A program made the translations under genes and the position numbers. The notes below the pieces were generated by a model. That model was not told where the DNA came from. It was given only the letters and a program-made list of their open reading frames with translations, and made no database searches. This document shows, piece after piece, positions 7,842 to 15,007 of a stretch of DNA of 18,694 nt. Within the stretch, counting starts at the first letter, position 1. Each line of letters opens with the position of its first letter. Source of the stretch: Hafnia paralvei ATCC 29927 (lineage in GTDB: Bacteria > Pseudomonadota > Gammaproteobacteria > Enterobacterales > Enterobacteriaceae); NCBI RefSeq assembly GCF_001655005.1, contig NZ_LXET01000032.1, positions 1-18,694 on the forward strand, read 5' to 3'.

Positions 7842-8537
7842 TTATTCGTAACGCCGGTAATAAATCTCCAGACGATTCTGTAGTTTCCCCAGCACGGTAC
7901 TGAACATGAGATAAATCAGTGCTGCTTCAACGTACAAAATCAGCGGCTCGTAGGTAACCGACACGATGCGCTGCGCCGCCAAGAACATTTCAGGCACGGT
8001 GATAACTGCGGCCAGTGACGTGTCTTTGATTAAGGAGATAAACGAGTTAGACAGCGGCGGTAAAGAAACAAACACCGACTGCGGTAAAATGACGCGGCGC
8101 ATCGCCTGCGAGCTGCTCATGCCAATTGAATATGATGCTTCCCACTGGCCTTTGGGGACCGAAATAATCGCGCCACGGATAATCTCAGAAGTATAAGCGC
8201 CTACGCTCAGGGTGAAGCCGATCAGTGCAGCAGGGAAGGCATCTAGGGTGATTCCCGCACTCGGCAAGCCGTAGAAAATCAGGAACAGCTGAACCAACAG
8301 AGGCGTGCCGCGAATAACCCATACATAGAAATCAAAAATCCACTTTACTGGTTTTGGTGCGTATAAACGCGCCAACGCAGTGATGAACCCCACGATGATC
8401 CCACCGATGAAGGAGAGGATCGCCAGCGGCAGGGTGAATTGCAGCCCAGCAGAAAGCAGGCTCCAAAACGAATCTATCATCAACTGTAGCCAGGCAAGGC
8501 CGTGAATATAGTCAGTCAGGCCGTGTAGCCATGCCAT
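7842..8537 (-). CDS. Polar amino-acid ABC transporter permease (HisM/GlnP/TcyL type)
   Basis: This inner-membrane subunit of an amino-acid importer is about 231 residues with several hydrophobic segments. The cytoplasmic EAA loop that docks the ATPase is present as EASYSIGMSSSQAMRRVILPQ (about residues 133-153). RGTPLLVQLFLIFYGLP is typical of the HisM/GlnP family. The open frame reaches 8573. The ATG at 8537 is preferred because AGGAG lies eight bases before it, and because the longer start would sit in the T-rich tail of the upstream terminator. It follows the binding-protein gene on the same strand. No ATPase gene follows: downstream is a hairpin, then convergent genes. The subunit may form a homodimer and use an ATPase coded elsewhere. 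Confidence 0.9.
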   Translation of the reverse strand: MAWLHGLTDYIHGLAWLQLMIDSFWSLLSAGLQFTLPLAILSFIGGIIVGFITALARLYAPKPVKWIFDFYVWVIRGTPLLVQLFLIFYGLPSAGITLDAFPAALIGFTLSVGAYTSEIIRGAIISVPKGQWEASYSIGMSSSQAMRRVILPQSVFVSLPPLSNSFISLIKDTSLAAVITVPEMFLAAQRIVSVTYEPLILYVEAALIYLMFSTVLGKLQNRLEIYYRRYE

Positions 8538-8550
8538 ATGCCGTACTCCT

Positions 8551-8623
8551 AAATACAAAAAGTCTAAAAACAACAGCCCGCCTCATGGAGTGATGGCCCA
8601 AAGGGCGTTCACAGAGGCAGGCT
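8551..8623 (-). terminator. Terminator or attenuator between binding protein and permease genes
   Basis: On the minus strand, a stem between 8614-8623 and 8575-8584 (10 bp, one G-T pair on that strand) encloses a smaller GCCC/GGGC hairpin (8596-8606). It is followed by a T-rich tail (GTTGTTTTTAGACTTTTTG). Such structures after a binding-protein gene commonly lower expression of the membrane subunits. Confidence 0.6.
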
Positions 8624-8667
8624 TTTAAACAACGAATTTAACGTTATGTGCTAACCGACTAACTCTC

Positions 8668-9438
8668 TTACTGAGAAACGTCTTGGCCGAAGTAGCGTAC
8701 AGAAATCGTTTTGTAAGTGCCATCAGCTTTGATTTCATCAAGCGCTTTATTCACTGCTTTAACCAATTCTGGCTGATCTTTACGCAGCAAAATGGCCGAG
8801 TTTTCGGTGTTCTCATCTGTCGCCACGATTTTCACTTTCGCGTCTGGCTTGTGCTTTTTAAAATCAAGGAACGACAGGTTATCGTTCAGCGTCGCCGCAG
8901 CGCGTCCGCTCAGAACCAAATCCAGTGACTGGTTGAAGCCGTCTGTAGGAACTAAATCAGCACCATTTTTGGTTGCCAGTTTAGAGTAGTTACTGGTCAG
9001 GCTTTGCGCCGCTTTTTGGCCTTTCAGGTCTGCAAAGCTTTTGATAGTGGTGTTGTCATCGCGCACAACCAGCACGGCCTTGGAGCCGATATAAGGCTGG
9101 GAGAAATCAAATTTTGCTTTACGTTCGTCGGTAATACCCACCTGGTTAATGACTGCGTCATAGCGTTTCGCGCTCAGACCGGCAATCAGACCATCCCAAC
9201 GACCTTCCACAAATTCAGGTTTAACGCCCATCTTTTCAGCCACTGCACGCGCAACGTCAACGTCGAAGCCAACCAGTTTTCCACTTTTATCATGGTAGGT
9301 ATAAGGCGCATAGGTGCCTTCAGTTCCGAATTTCATCACACCCGCAGACTTGATTGCAGCCAGATCGTCGGCTGCCTGAGCCAGTGCAGAAGTGGCAAAT
9401 AATGAGGTAGCAAGTAGAGCCAAGGTCATTTTTTTCAT
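8668..9438 (-). CDS. Periplasmic amino-acid-binding protein (SBP family 3, cystine/TcyJ-like)
   Basis: This 256-residue protein starts with a standard signal peptide (MKKMTLALLATSLFATSALA), so the mature protein is periplasmic. Family 3 solute-binding motifs appear in order: GTEGTYAPYTYHD, LVGFDVDVARAVAEKMG, the segment from RWDGLIAGL to RYDAVINQVG, TDERKAKFDFSQPY, and ISVRYFGQDVS at the end. From memory these resemble TcyJ (FliY), the E. coli cystine-binding protein, more than the basic-amino-acid binders, but the ligand is not proven. It is upstream of the permease gene, with a terminator-like hairpin between. Upstream is a long spacer with a dyad near 9513-9538. The matching ATPase gene is absent from the window. 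Confidence 0.9.
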   Translation of the reverse strand: MKKMTLALLATSLFATSALAQAADDLAAIKSAGVMKFGTEGTYAPYTYHDKSGKLVGFDVDVARAVAEKMGVKPEFVEGRWDGLIAGLSAKRYDAVINQVGITDERKAKFDFSQPYIGSKAVLVVRDDNTTIKSFADLKGQKAAQSLTSNYSKLATKNGADLVPTDGFNQSLDLVLSGRAAATLNDNLSFLDFKKHKPDAKVKIVATDENTENSAILLRKDQPELVKAVNKALDEIKADGTYKTISVRYFGQDVSQ

Positions 9439-9950
9439 AGGTATCCCAATGTCTTACTTAAATTATTTGTTTAAAAAGAACGCGGCTAATTGCGCTCCGT
9501 TATTGATGATGAAGCTAAACCATTGTTGATGGTTTGCTAAATCACATTAAGCGATTATCAATAACCAAAAGGAATAAAGCTTAAAAAACAAACAGCACGG
9601 TGAGGTGGTGTTTAGACCCTATCTCCGATGCCTATGACTCAATGATAATAAAAGGTGAAGAGAATATTAAATTATTTGTAGTTATTAGCTAATGCTTCCT
9701 CTTTTACACCGGTGGCGATCACGCTTTGTTGGGTTCTGGTTTCATTTGTAGTCCAAACGCTTTCGAGTCTTTGGCAAATGAGGATTGAAGTGGAAAATTC
9801 GATCCATTTATTGCATGTGGGCGTTTTGTCATAGTGAAGATGAATGTTAACCAGATGTTTATAACTGATAGCAACTCATCCTGTGGGCGTGATTCGATGA
9901 ACGCCATTGAGAGACAGCTATTCAGCAAAAAATAAAGCGAGAGGGGCACT
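9439..9950. promoter_or_regulatory. Divergent spacer between binding-protein gene and ybiU
   Basis: This 512-base AT-rich spacer must hold promoters for the leftward amino-acid transporter and the rightward ybiU. The only clear structure is the dyad at 9514-9538. A minus-strand open frame at 9719-9949 has no ribosome site of note and no familiar sequence, so I treat it as chance. The ybiU start has a GAGAGGGG run a few bases upstream. No confident -10/-35 pair was found. Confidence 0.4.
9514..9538. repeat. Inverted repeat, candidate operator
   Basis: AAACCAT (9517-9523) and ATGGTTT (9529-9535) flank a five-base centre. The match extends to AGC/GCT on the outside with one bulged T. It lies 76-100 bases upstream of the binding-protein start, a usual place for an operator. 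The protein that would bind is unknown. Confidence 0.35.
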
Positions 9951-11189
9951 ATGACTCACCTGCATATTGACAATATTCCTGAAGCAATCAAAGCCACCAA
10001 ACAACAACTACGTGCGGCGTTACCTGATTATCGAGAGGTGTTCACAGCCCTTGAAAAACATATCCGTGAACAGGTTAATGCGGTGAAGCAGAGTGCTGAG
10101 CCCGTTCCGCGTTTACATGCGCAAGACATTATTGACGGTAAAGTGACTCAGGAGCAGCGAGATAAAATCCGTCAGGCGGGGTGTTGTGCTATTCACGGTG
10201 TATTTGCGCAAGATCAGGCCGAGGAATGGAACCAAGAGATTGGTGATTATCTGGAGCGAAATCATTTCACCGAGCGCCTAAAACACGCGGCGGAAGACAA
10301 CTATTTTGGTGATTTAAAAGACAGTAAACCGCAAATCTATGGCATCTATTGGTCCCGCCCGCAGGTAGAGGCACGTCAGAGCGAAAGAATGCGTCAGGTA
10401 CAGGTTTTTTTAAACCGACTGTGGGAAAGCGAGAGCGCAGGCCAGCAGCATTTTGATGCTGAAAGAGTGGTGACCTACGCCGACCGGACGCGCCGTCGTC
10501 CACCGCGCTCGTCATCGTTGGGATTGTCTCCGCACGTTGACGGTGGTTCGATTGAACGCTGGCTGGATGTGAAATTTAGAGATGTCTATCGTCACGTCTT
10601 TTCTGGTGAATGGCAAAATTACAATCCATTCGCTGCTCAGGGGCGCACCGAAGTGAGAGAGTTTCCGTCTCCTGCCGTGTGCTCGATGTTTCGCACGTTT
10701 CAAGGATGGACAGCCTTAACGCCTCAACGTGCAGGCGCCGGTACGCTTAAGCTAATCCCTATCGCGAATGCGATGGCCTATGTGCTGCTGCGGGCGTTAC
10801 AGGATGATGTGGCAGAGGATGATTTGTGTGGCGCCGCGCCCGGACGCGCACTATCTATTTCGGCGCAGTGGCATTCGCTGCTATTGGAAGCGGTAGTACC
10901 CATTCCCGATCTTGAAGCGGGAGACACGGTATTTTGGCACTGTGATGTGATTCATGCGGTGGAAAATGAGCACAACGGCGAGTTTGATAGCAACGTGATG
11001 TACATTGCCGCCGTGCCTTGGTGTGAAAAAAATGCGGCCTATTTGCAGAAACAGCTTCCGGCATTTATTGCAGGTAAAACGCCGCCGGATTTTGCGCCTG
11101 ATGATTTCGAGGTCGATTTCGTCGGACGTGCTACGCAAGATATGCTGAGTGAACAAGGTCAGCGCCAGCTAGGTTTTACGACCAAGTGA
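9951..11189 (+). CDS. ybiU: YbiU-like DUF1479 protein, putative Fe(II)/2OG-type oxygenase
   Basis: This 412-residue protein is recognisable as the YbiU/DUF1479 family. Its biochemical role is not established. The sequence shows an HxD pair (H195, D197 in LSPHVDGGS) and a later histidine (H335 in FWHCDVIHAVEN). That spacing fits the metal-binding triad of non-haem Fe(II)/2-oxoglutarate dioxygenases such as phytanoyl-CoA hydroxylase relatives. No signal peptide or membrane segment is seen, so it should be cytosolic. The ribosome site is GAGAGGGG just before the ATG. The stop codon lies inside a 13-bp perfect hairpin shared with the convergent ybiR side. The oxygenase assignment is an inference from the motif order and from the cupin-like context. 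Confidence 0.88.
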   Translation: MTHLHIDNIPEAIKATKQQLRAALPDYREVFTALEKHIREQVNAVKQSAEPVPRLHAQDIIDGKVTQEQRDKIRQAGCCAIHGVFAQDQAEEWNQEIGDYLERNHFTERLKHAAEDNYFGDLKDSKPQIYGIYWSRPQVEARQSERMRQVQVFLNRLWESESAGQQHFDAERVVTYADRTRRRPPRSSSLGLSPHVDGGSIERWLDVKFRDVYRHVFSGEWQNYNPFAAQGRTEVREFPSPAVCSMFRTFQGWTALTPQRAGAGTLKLIPIANAMAYVLLRALQDDVAEDDLCGAAPGRALSISAQWHSLLLEAVVPIPDLEAGDTVFWHCDVIHAVENEHNGEFDSNVMYIAAVPWCEKNAAYLQKQLPAFIAGKTPPDFAPDDFEVDFVGRATQDMLSEQGQRQLGFTTK

Positions 11190-11223
11190 TCAAACACGGG
11201 AAGGCGGCTGCCCGTGTTTGATC
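11188..11223. terminator. Perfect hairpin overlapping the ybiU stop codon
   Basis: GATCAAACACGGG (11188-11200) and CCCGTGTTTGATC (11211-11223) form a perfect 13-bp stem with a 10-base loop. The left arm starts inside the ybiU TGA. It sits between convergent ybiU and ybiR with no T-run on either side, so it may be a bidirectional terminator helped by Rho or a 3' end protector. Confidence 0.6.
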
Positions 11224-11242
11224 GAAAGCGTTAGCGTATGAG

Positions 11243-12352
11243 CTAAAGCAATAACCATCCCAGCGCAGCGGAGATAGCCAGTGCGGGAATGGAAAAAAGA
11301 TGAAACTTCAACCAAATGCGCTTTTCATTAGCCATGCGGAGCGCAATAAGGTTGGCCATGGAACCCAGCGCGAAGCCAAAACCGCCAATGTTTACCGCAT
11401 AGGCGAGTGTGATGCTGGCGGGAATGAATCCCAATAGCATAATCGTGGCAGGTACATTACTGATCAACTGTGAAAGTAAAATTCCACTGGTATAGACGCC
11501 GGCGGTGGACAGGTGTTGCATGCTTTCAGTGAGCGGTAGCAGAACGGGCAACTGGGTAAACAATTTCACATCAATAAACATCGCGATAAATATCAGAATC
11601 AGCGCCCAGTCGACCATCAGGATGACTTTCGGCGCCAGCCATAACAGTGTGGCAAATACCGCCAACAATCCCCAATAGGGAACCCCAACGTCTACGCTGA
11701 TAAGGAATAGCACATACAGCAGAACGCACGCGATGAGCAGCCTACGCTGGCAATGATTGTCTGCGTGGCTAACAAGAGGTCGAATGGTTTTGGCTGGGAA
11801 GCAAAGCAGGGTGACCAACAGGAGCACGCATATCAGTACGCCAGCGAGCGGTAGCATTTGCCAGATGAATGATCCAAAAGAAAGGCCGCTATGATTCCAC
11901 AACAAAATATTCTGTGGATTGCCGATCGGTGTAAGTAATGAGCCTACATTGACGGCAAGCGCTTCAAAAATGATTAAACGTGTCACGGGCAGCGCGCTGA
12001 GTTTTTTGAGTGTGATGGTCAGCGGAACCACGATGAATAGTGCAACATCATTAGTCAGAAAGGTCGAGAGCAGCGCCGAAGCGCCAACCATAAATAACGC
12101 GAGGGTTCGTTCGCTGTTCAAACGTGCGATAATTTTGCGCCCTAGCCAGTCGAAATAACCGCTGACTTCAACGCTTTTGGTTAACAGCAGCAGACCAAGC
12201 AGTGTGGTAATCGTTGGCCAATCAATCCAGTGCGGATATTCGCGCAACGGGGCTGGAGTATAAAAGGCCAGAATGACACCGGCAGCCAGCAAAAAGATCA
12301 GTAAACGATCGCGTAAGATATTTCGAAAAGTGCTGCGTAACAGGTTTAGCAT
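11243..12352 (-). CDS. ybiR: YbiR-like inner-membrane transporter (ion transporter superfamily)
   Basis: This 369-residue, strongly hydrophobic protein matches E. coli YbiR (about 372 residues) in motifs recalled from that protein. Examples are STFLTNDVALFIVVP (about 96-110), GSLLTPIGNPQNILLW (about 137-152), a SNVPATIMLLGF loop in the second half, and NVGGFGFALGSMANLIALRMANE near the end. The two paired Asn/Pro-rich hairpins are typical of the ArsB/NhaD/SLC13 ion transporter superfamily. The substrate of YbiR is unknown. The gene lies only 18 bases after a small AraC-type regulator gene on the same strand, so the two are probably co-transcribed. The ribosome site before the ATG is weak, which would fit translational coupling. 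Confidence 0.9.
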   Translation of the reverse strand: MLNLLRSTFRNILRDRLLIFLLAAGVILAFYTPAPLREYPHWIDWPTITTLLGLLLLTKSVEVSGYFDWLGRKIIARLNSERTLALFMVGASALLSTFLTNDVALFIVVPLTITLKKLSALPVTRLIIFEALAVNVGSLLTPIGNPQNILLWNHSGLSFGSFIWQMLPLAGVLICVLLLVTLLCFPAKTIRPLVSHADNHCQRRLLIACVLLYVLFLISVDVGVPYWGLLAVFATLLWLAPKVILMVDWALILIFIAMFIDVKLFTQLPVLLPLTESMQHLSTAGVYTSGILLSQLISNVPATIMLLGFIPASITLAYAVNIGGFGFALGSMANLIALRMANEKRIWLKFHLFSIPALAISAALGWLLL

Positions 12353-12370
12353 AACGATCGCTCAGTGAGT

Positions 12371-12760
12371 TCAGGCGCTTTGTTTATACATCACATGCAG
12401 AGGCTGGATCGTTGATAGCTGAATTTCGCTCTGGAGCCGGTAGTTAGTTGGCGTGATATCAAAATGTTTGCGGAACATGTAGGTGAAGTGTGACTGCGAT
12501 GCAAAACCATAGTACACAGCAATATCAATAATAGACTCTTCGGTATGACGTAAACGCTTTGCAGCGCCAGACAGCTTACGTTCGCGAATATAGCGCCCTA
12601 AAGACATTCCGGTTGTTTCACGAAAGATCTTTTGCATATGCCACAGTGAATATCCAGAGTAGCGAGCGAGCTCATCCAGATAAATATCGCGACCCAGATG
12701 CTGCTCAATCCACTCACTTAGCGCGCATACCAAGGCAATATTTCGTTCGTTCTGCGTCAT
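12371..12760 (-). CDS. Small MarA/SoxS-like AraC-family regulator
   Basis: This 129-residue protein is almost all DNA-binding domain, as in MarA (127-129), SoxS and RamA, with no effector domain. Both helix-turn-helix units are clear: IYLDELARYSGYSLWHMQKIF, then SIIDIAVYYGFASQSHFTYMF leading to FDITPTNYR. The frame opens upstream to 12805. The ATG at 12760 is preferred because GGAG lies about six bases before it and the length then fits MarA. It is upstream of ybiR on the same strand and divergent from ygfF, so it may control both. MarA relatives are usually controlled by their level rather than by a ligand. It differs enough from MarA, SoxS and Rob that I give no symbol. Confidence 0.88.
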   Translation of the reverse strand: MTQNERNIALVCALSEWIEQHLGRDIYLDELARYSGYSLWHMQKIFRETTGMSLGRYIRERKLSGAAKRLRHTEESIIDIAVYYGFASQSHFTYMFRKHFDITPTNYRLQSEIQLSTIQPLHVMYKQSA

Positions 12761-12920
12761 TCTTTCTCCGGTAATCGTTCTTATTAGCAACATGCCGTCT
12801 TTCACATATTACGACATCGCGTCGTTTACCACTATACCCATTACGCATACCCATCCTACTTGAAGCCGGTTCAACCTCAGCTACACTGGCAAGCAAACGT
12901 CAATTTAACAAGGAATGCCT
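12761..12920. promoter_or_regulatory. Divergent promoter region, regulator gene and ygfF
   Basis: This 160-base spacer drives the MarA-like regulator leftward and ygfF rightward. It contains a dyad TTGAA-N5-TTCAA (12860-12874). Nearby, 12880-12898 partly fits the marbox consensus (10 of 14 defined positions by eye). Either could be the site through which the regulator controls itself or ygfF. No -10/-35 pair is assigned with confidence. Confidence 0.35.
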
Positions 12921-13673
12921 GTGAACTCGTCTCCCATTGCGTTAGTCACCGGAGCAAGCCGCGGTATTGGGCGCGCAACGGCGTTATTACTTGCCAAACG
13001 CGGTTATCGAATATGTATCAATTATTGTCAAGATCATAGCGCTGCGCGCTCATTGGCGAGTGAAATTGAAACGCTCGGGGCTGAAAGTCTGCTGGCCTGT
13101 GCGAACATTGCGGACGAATCTGCTGTTTGTGAGATGTTTGATTTGTTAGATCAGCGCTGGGGAAGGATAGACGCGCTGGTCAATAACGCGGGAATTTTGC
13201 ATACGCAGTCGACAATCGAAGGCTTGACCGCAGAGCGGATTAACCTGATTTTGCAGACCAACGTGACCGGTACGTTTTTGTGTTGCCGAGAGGCAGTAAA
13301 ACGTATGGCGAAACGCCACGGCGGCAGCGGTGGTGCTATCGTCAACGTTTCTTCTGCGGCGGCGAGAAGTGGTTCGCCTTTTGAATATCTCGATTATGCT
13401 GCGAGCAAAGGCGCGATGGACACCTTGACCAAAGGGCTATCGATTGAAGTGGCGGCAGAAGGTATTCGGGTTAACGGTGTGCGTCCTGGGTTTATTTATA
13501 CGGATATGCATGCTGACGGCGGCGAGCCCGATCGTGTGGATCGCATCAAATCGTCGTTGCCAATGCAGCGGGGAGGCAGACCAGAAGAAATTGCGGCGGC
13601 GATAGTGTGGTTGCTGTCGGAAGAAGCTTCCTATTCCACCGGCAGCGTTCTTGATTTGGCCGGTGGAAAGTAG
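12921..13673 (+). CDS. ygfF: YgfF-like short-chain dehydrogenase/reductase
   Basis: This classical SDR of 250 residues (E. coli YgfF is 247) should use NAD(P)H to reduce or oxidise a small carbonyl or sugar-like substrate that is not known. Visible are the cofactor motif TGASRGIG near the start, NNAG, the catalytic serine in NVSSAAA (S144/S145), the YAASK motif (Y159, K163) and PGFIYTDMHA after it. Extended runs (TNVTGTFLCCREAVKRMA, GGEPDRVDRIKS, ending DLAGGK) agree with YgfF as I remember it. The frame also offers ATG at 12915, but AAGGA (12910-12914) touches it and is six bases from GTG at 12921, so the GTG start is preferred. It is divergent from the MarA-like gene and convergent with holE. 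Confidence 0.88.
   Translation: MNSSPIALVTGASRGIGRATALLLAKRGYRICINYCQDHSAARSLASEIETLGAESLLACANIADESAVCEMFDLLDQRWGRIDALVNNAGILHTQSTIEGLTAERINLILQTNVTGTFLCCREAVKRMAKRHGGSGGAIVNVSSAAARSGSPFEYLDYAASKGAMDTLTKGLSIEVAAEGIRVNGVRPGFIYTDMHADGGEPDRVDRIKSSLPMQRGGRPEEIAAAIVWLLSEEASYSTGSVLDLAGGK
13635..13669. terminator. Inverted repeat within the end of ygfF
   Basis: TTCCACCGG (13635-13643) and CCGGTGGAA (13661-13669) form a perfect 9-bp stem with a 17-base loop inside the last codons of ygfF, 30 bases past the holE stop on the other strand. It may end the convergent holE transcript, though no T-run follows. Confidence 0.3.
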
Positions 13674-13698
13674 CCTTAGCTAGAATGATTAACGCGAT

Positions 13699-13923
13699 TT
13701 ATTTTGTTGGTGGTTCGTACGGCAGGGTATCAATACGCAGCGTGCGGTAATAGGCCAGACGCTCGCGGAAGTAGGTGCGAAGATGCTCCGGCTGTTCTCG
13801 CTCAACCAGCTCTGCAATCACCGGCATGTGGTATCGTTCTTTGTAAGAGACACCGGCTGCCGCTAAATCAACGTTAACTTTGTCCATTTCTTCTTGAGGA
13901 AGATTTGCCAAATTGAAACTCAT
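13699..13923 (-). CDS. holE: DNA polymerase III theta subunit (HolE)
   Basis: This 74-residue protein is a clear HolE (E. coli 76 residues). The stretch EMDKVNVDLAAAGV, then KERYHMPVIAE and VEREQPEHLR, is nearly identical to the E. coli protein, and it also ends in an LPYEP motif. Theta binds the epsilon proofreading exonuclease within the polymerase III core and stabilises it; it is not essential in E. coli. The Shine-Dalgarno is excellent (AGGAGGT, four bases before ATG). It is convergent with ygfF, with 25 bases between the stops. Upstream of it lies the long noncoding region before the autotransporter, which should hold its promoter. Confidence 0.95.
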   Translation of the reverse strand: MSFNLANLPQEEMDKVNVDLAAAGVSYKERYHMPVIAELVEREQPEHLRTYFRERLAYYRTLRIDTLPYEPPTK

Positions 13924-14068
13924 GTGACCTCCTGTTGCGTCGGTGCCATTATTCCAGAATGTCGCCGCTGACTCTATGGCTTCTTGTATCCCCCCATGTT
14001 TTGCTGAACAAAAAGCAAACGGATCAACGGAAAGGGGACTGATTAGGAGTCATTAGGAATTCTGTAAA

Positions 14069-14132
14069 CAGAGGGTGCAAGTAACCAGCACTTTAGCCTA
14101 AACTCACAGGCTATTCGCACTTGCTGCCTCTG
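14069..14132. repeat. Long interrupted inverted repeat
   Basis: Three 6-bp stems nest in order: CAGAGG/CCTCTG (14069-14074, 14127-14132), GCAAGT/ACTTGC (14077-14082, 14119-14124) and TAGCCT/AGGCTA (14094-14099, 14108-14113). The centre loop is eight bases. It could be a structured RNA, a terminator remnant or a small mobile-element relic. The plus strand continues AAATTATA, not a T-run. Confidence 0.45.
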
Positions 14133-14902
14133 AAATTATAGCTAGTTAACAATGTCTGGATATTAATTTTATATCATTGTAAGTGTCTATTAATTGAAAT
14201 TCTTATTTTAATAAGACATTAAAACATTCAATGTATTAATAAGTCCTCGACTGAAGAATGCAAAGAGAAATAATAAACTCCAGTTAAATAAGTCACCCGA
14301 GTGGCATTTTTTAGTGAGTTCTTCCTTGGGAGGCTATTGTGAACATTTGATGACAGATGCGGCGAAGATATGAGTTCTAAATCCTAACAGGATGATGAAG
14401 CGAACATGGCGAGAATATTCTTATATGGTTTAGGCGAGGGAGGTTAAGCGTCTTTGTAGAGGGCTGCCGTAGGTACAAAGAGTAAGGCCTAGAAGGGCTT
14501 GCAGAGTAAAAATGTCATTAAAACATTATTTTTCATTGTGTTAAGTCTAGAATTCAACTTCTGTTCACTGGCGGGAGTGTACTTTAATAGACATGTAAGT
14601 CCGCCTTCAAGATGTAATTTTAGATACGTGAGCGTCAAAATTAAAAAAAAATCGTCGGTTTTGGCAGAAAAATCCTAATGACTTCCTTGCCCTTTGGAAT
14701 GTCGATTATGAGATTAATCGTAGGATTAATTGGTTTAACTGTATACATTCTGCATGATAGACTAAACGTATATTAAGTTATCATTTGTTCTAAAGGTTTT
14801 TATTAAGCCAATCTCTGCGTCTGGATTTAATCTAATTATTGTATGGGGTATATCCCAAATGCAACCCTTGATGAGCATAATTCTGGTTGCGAGCTAATTA
14901 TA

Positions 14903-14938
14903 GATGAAAATATATTAGGATAAGGAAATATTTTCATC
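14903..14938. repeat. Hairpin in the autotransporter leader
   Basis: GATGAAAATAT (14903-14913) and ATATTTTCATC (14928-14938) form a perfect 11-bp stem with a 14-base loop that contains an AAGGA sequence. It ends 69 bases before the autotransporter start and is probably in its 5' leader. It may be an operator or an RNA structure affecting translation or stability. Confidence 0.45.
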
Positions 14939-15007
14939 CTTTAATTTTGCGAATATAACTTAAGAAGAAAAATCTAAAGTTTATTAATTTAATTCCCCGA
15001 GGAAATG

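Larger units (their letters stand above)
13924..15007. other. AT-rich 1.08-kb region without a gene, upstream of the autotransporter
   Basis: No open frame of convincing length, start or composition is present on either strand. The region should hold the holE promoter (left end) and the autotransporter promoter and leader (right end). It contains several inverted repeats: 14069-14132, 14184-14218, 14452-14480 and 14903-14938. It also has a 12-bp direct repeat, CATTAAAACATT, at 14217-14228 and 14516-14527. A weak promoter-like pair is TTGGTT (14730-14735) and CATGAT (14753-14758), 17 bases apart. Low GC and many dyads suggest H-NS-type silencing or structured RNA; both are inferences. Confidence 0.5.

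Noticed and set aside
9719..9949. Minus-strand 76-codon open frame upstream of ybiU
   Set aside because: No ribosome site, no familiar sequence, and it fills the region expected to hold promoters.
12840..12900. Possible degenerate copy of an intergenic repeat with ACTTGAAG-type ends common in some enteric genomes
   Set aside because: Only a short core looks similar and no second copy is present in the window.
14403..14450. Tiny frames such as MARIFLYGLGEGG in the noncoding region
   Set aside because: Too short, without convincing start signals or known relatives.
14217..14527. The 12-bp direct repeats as target duplications of a small inserted element
   Set aside because: Too long for a usual duplication, AT-rich, and no terminal inverted repeats lie just inside them.
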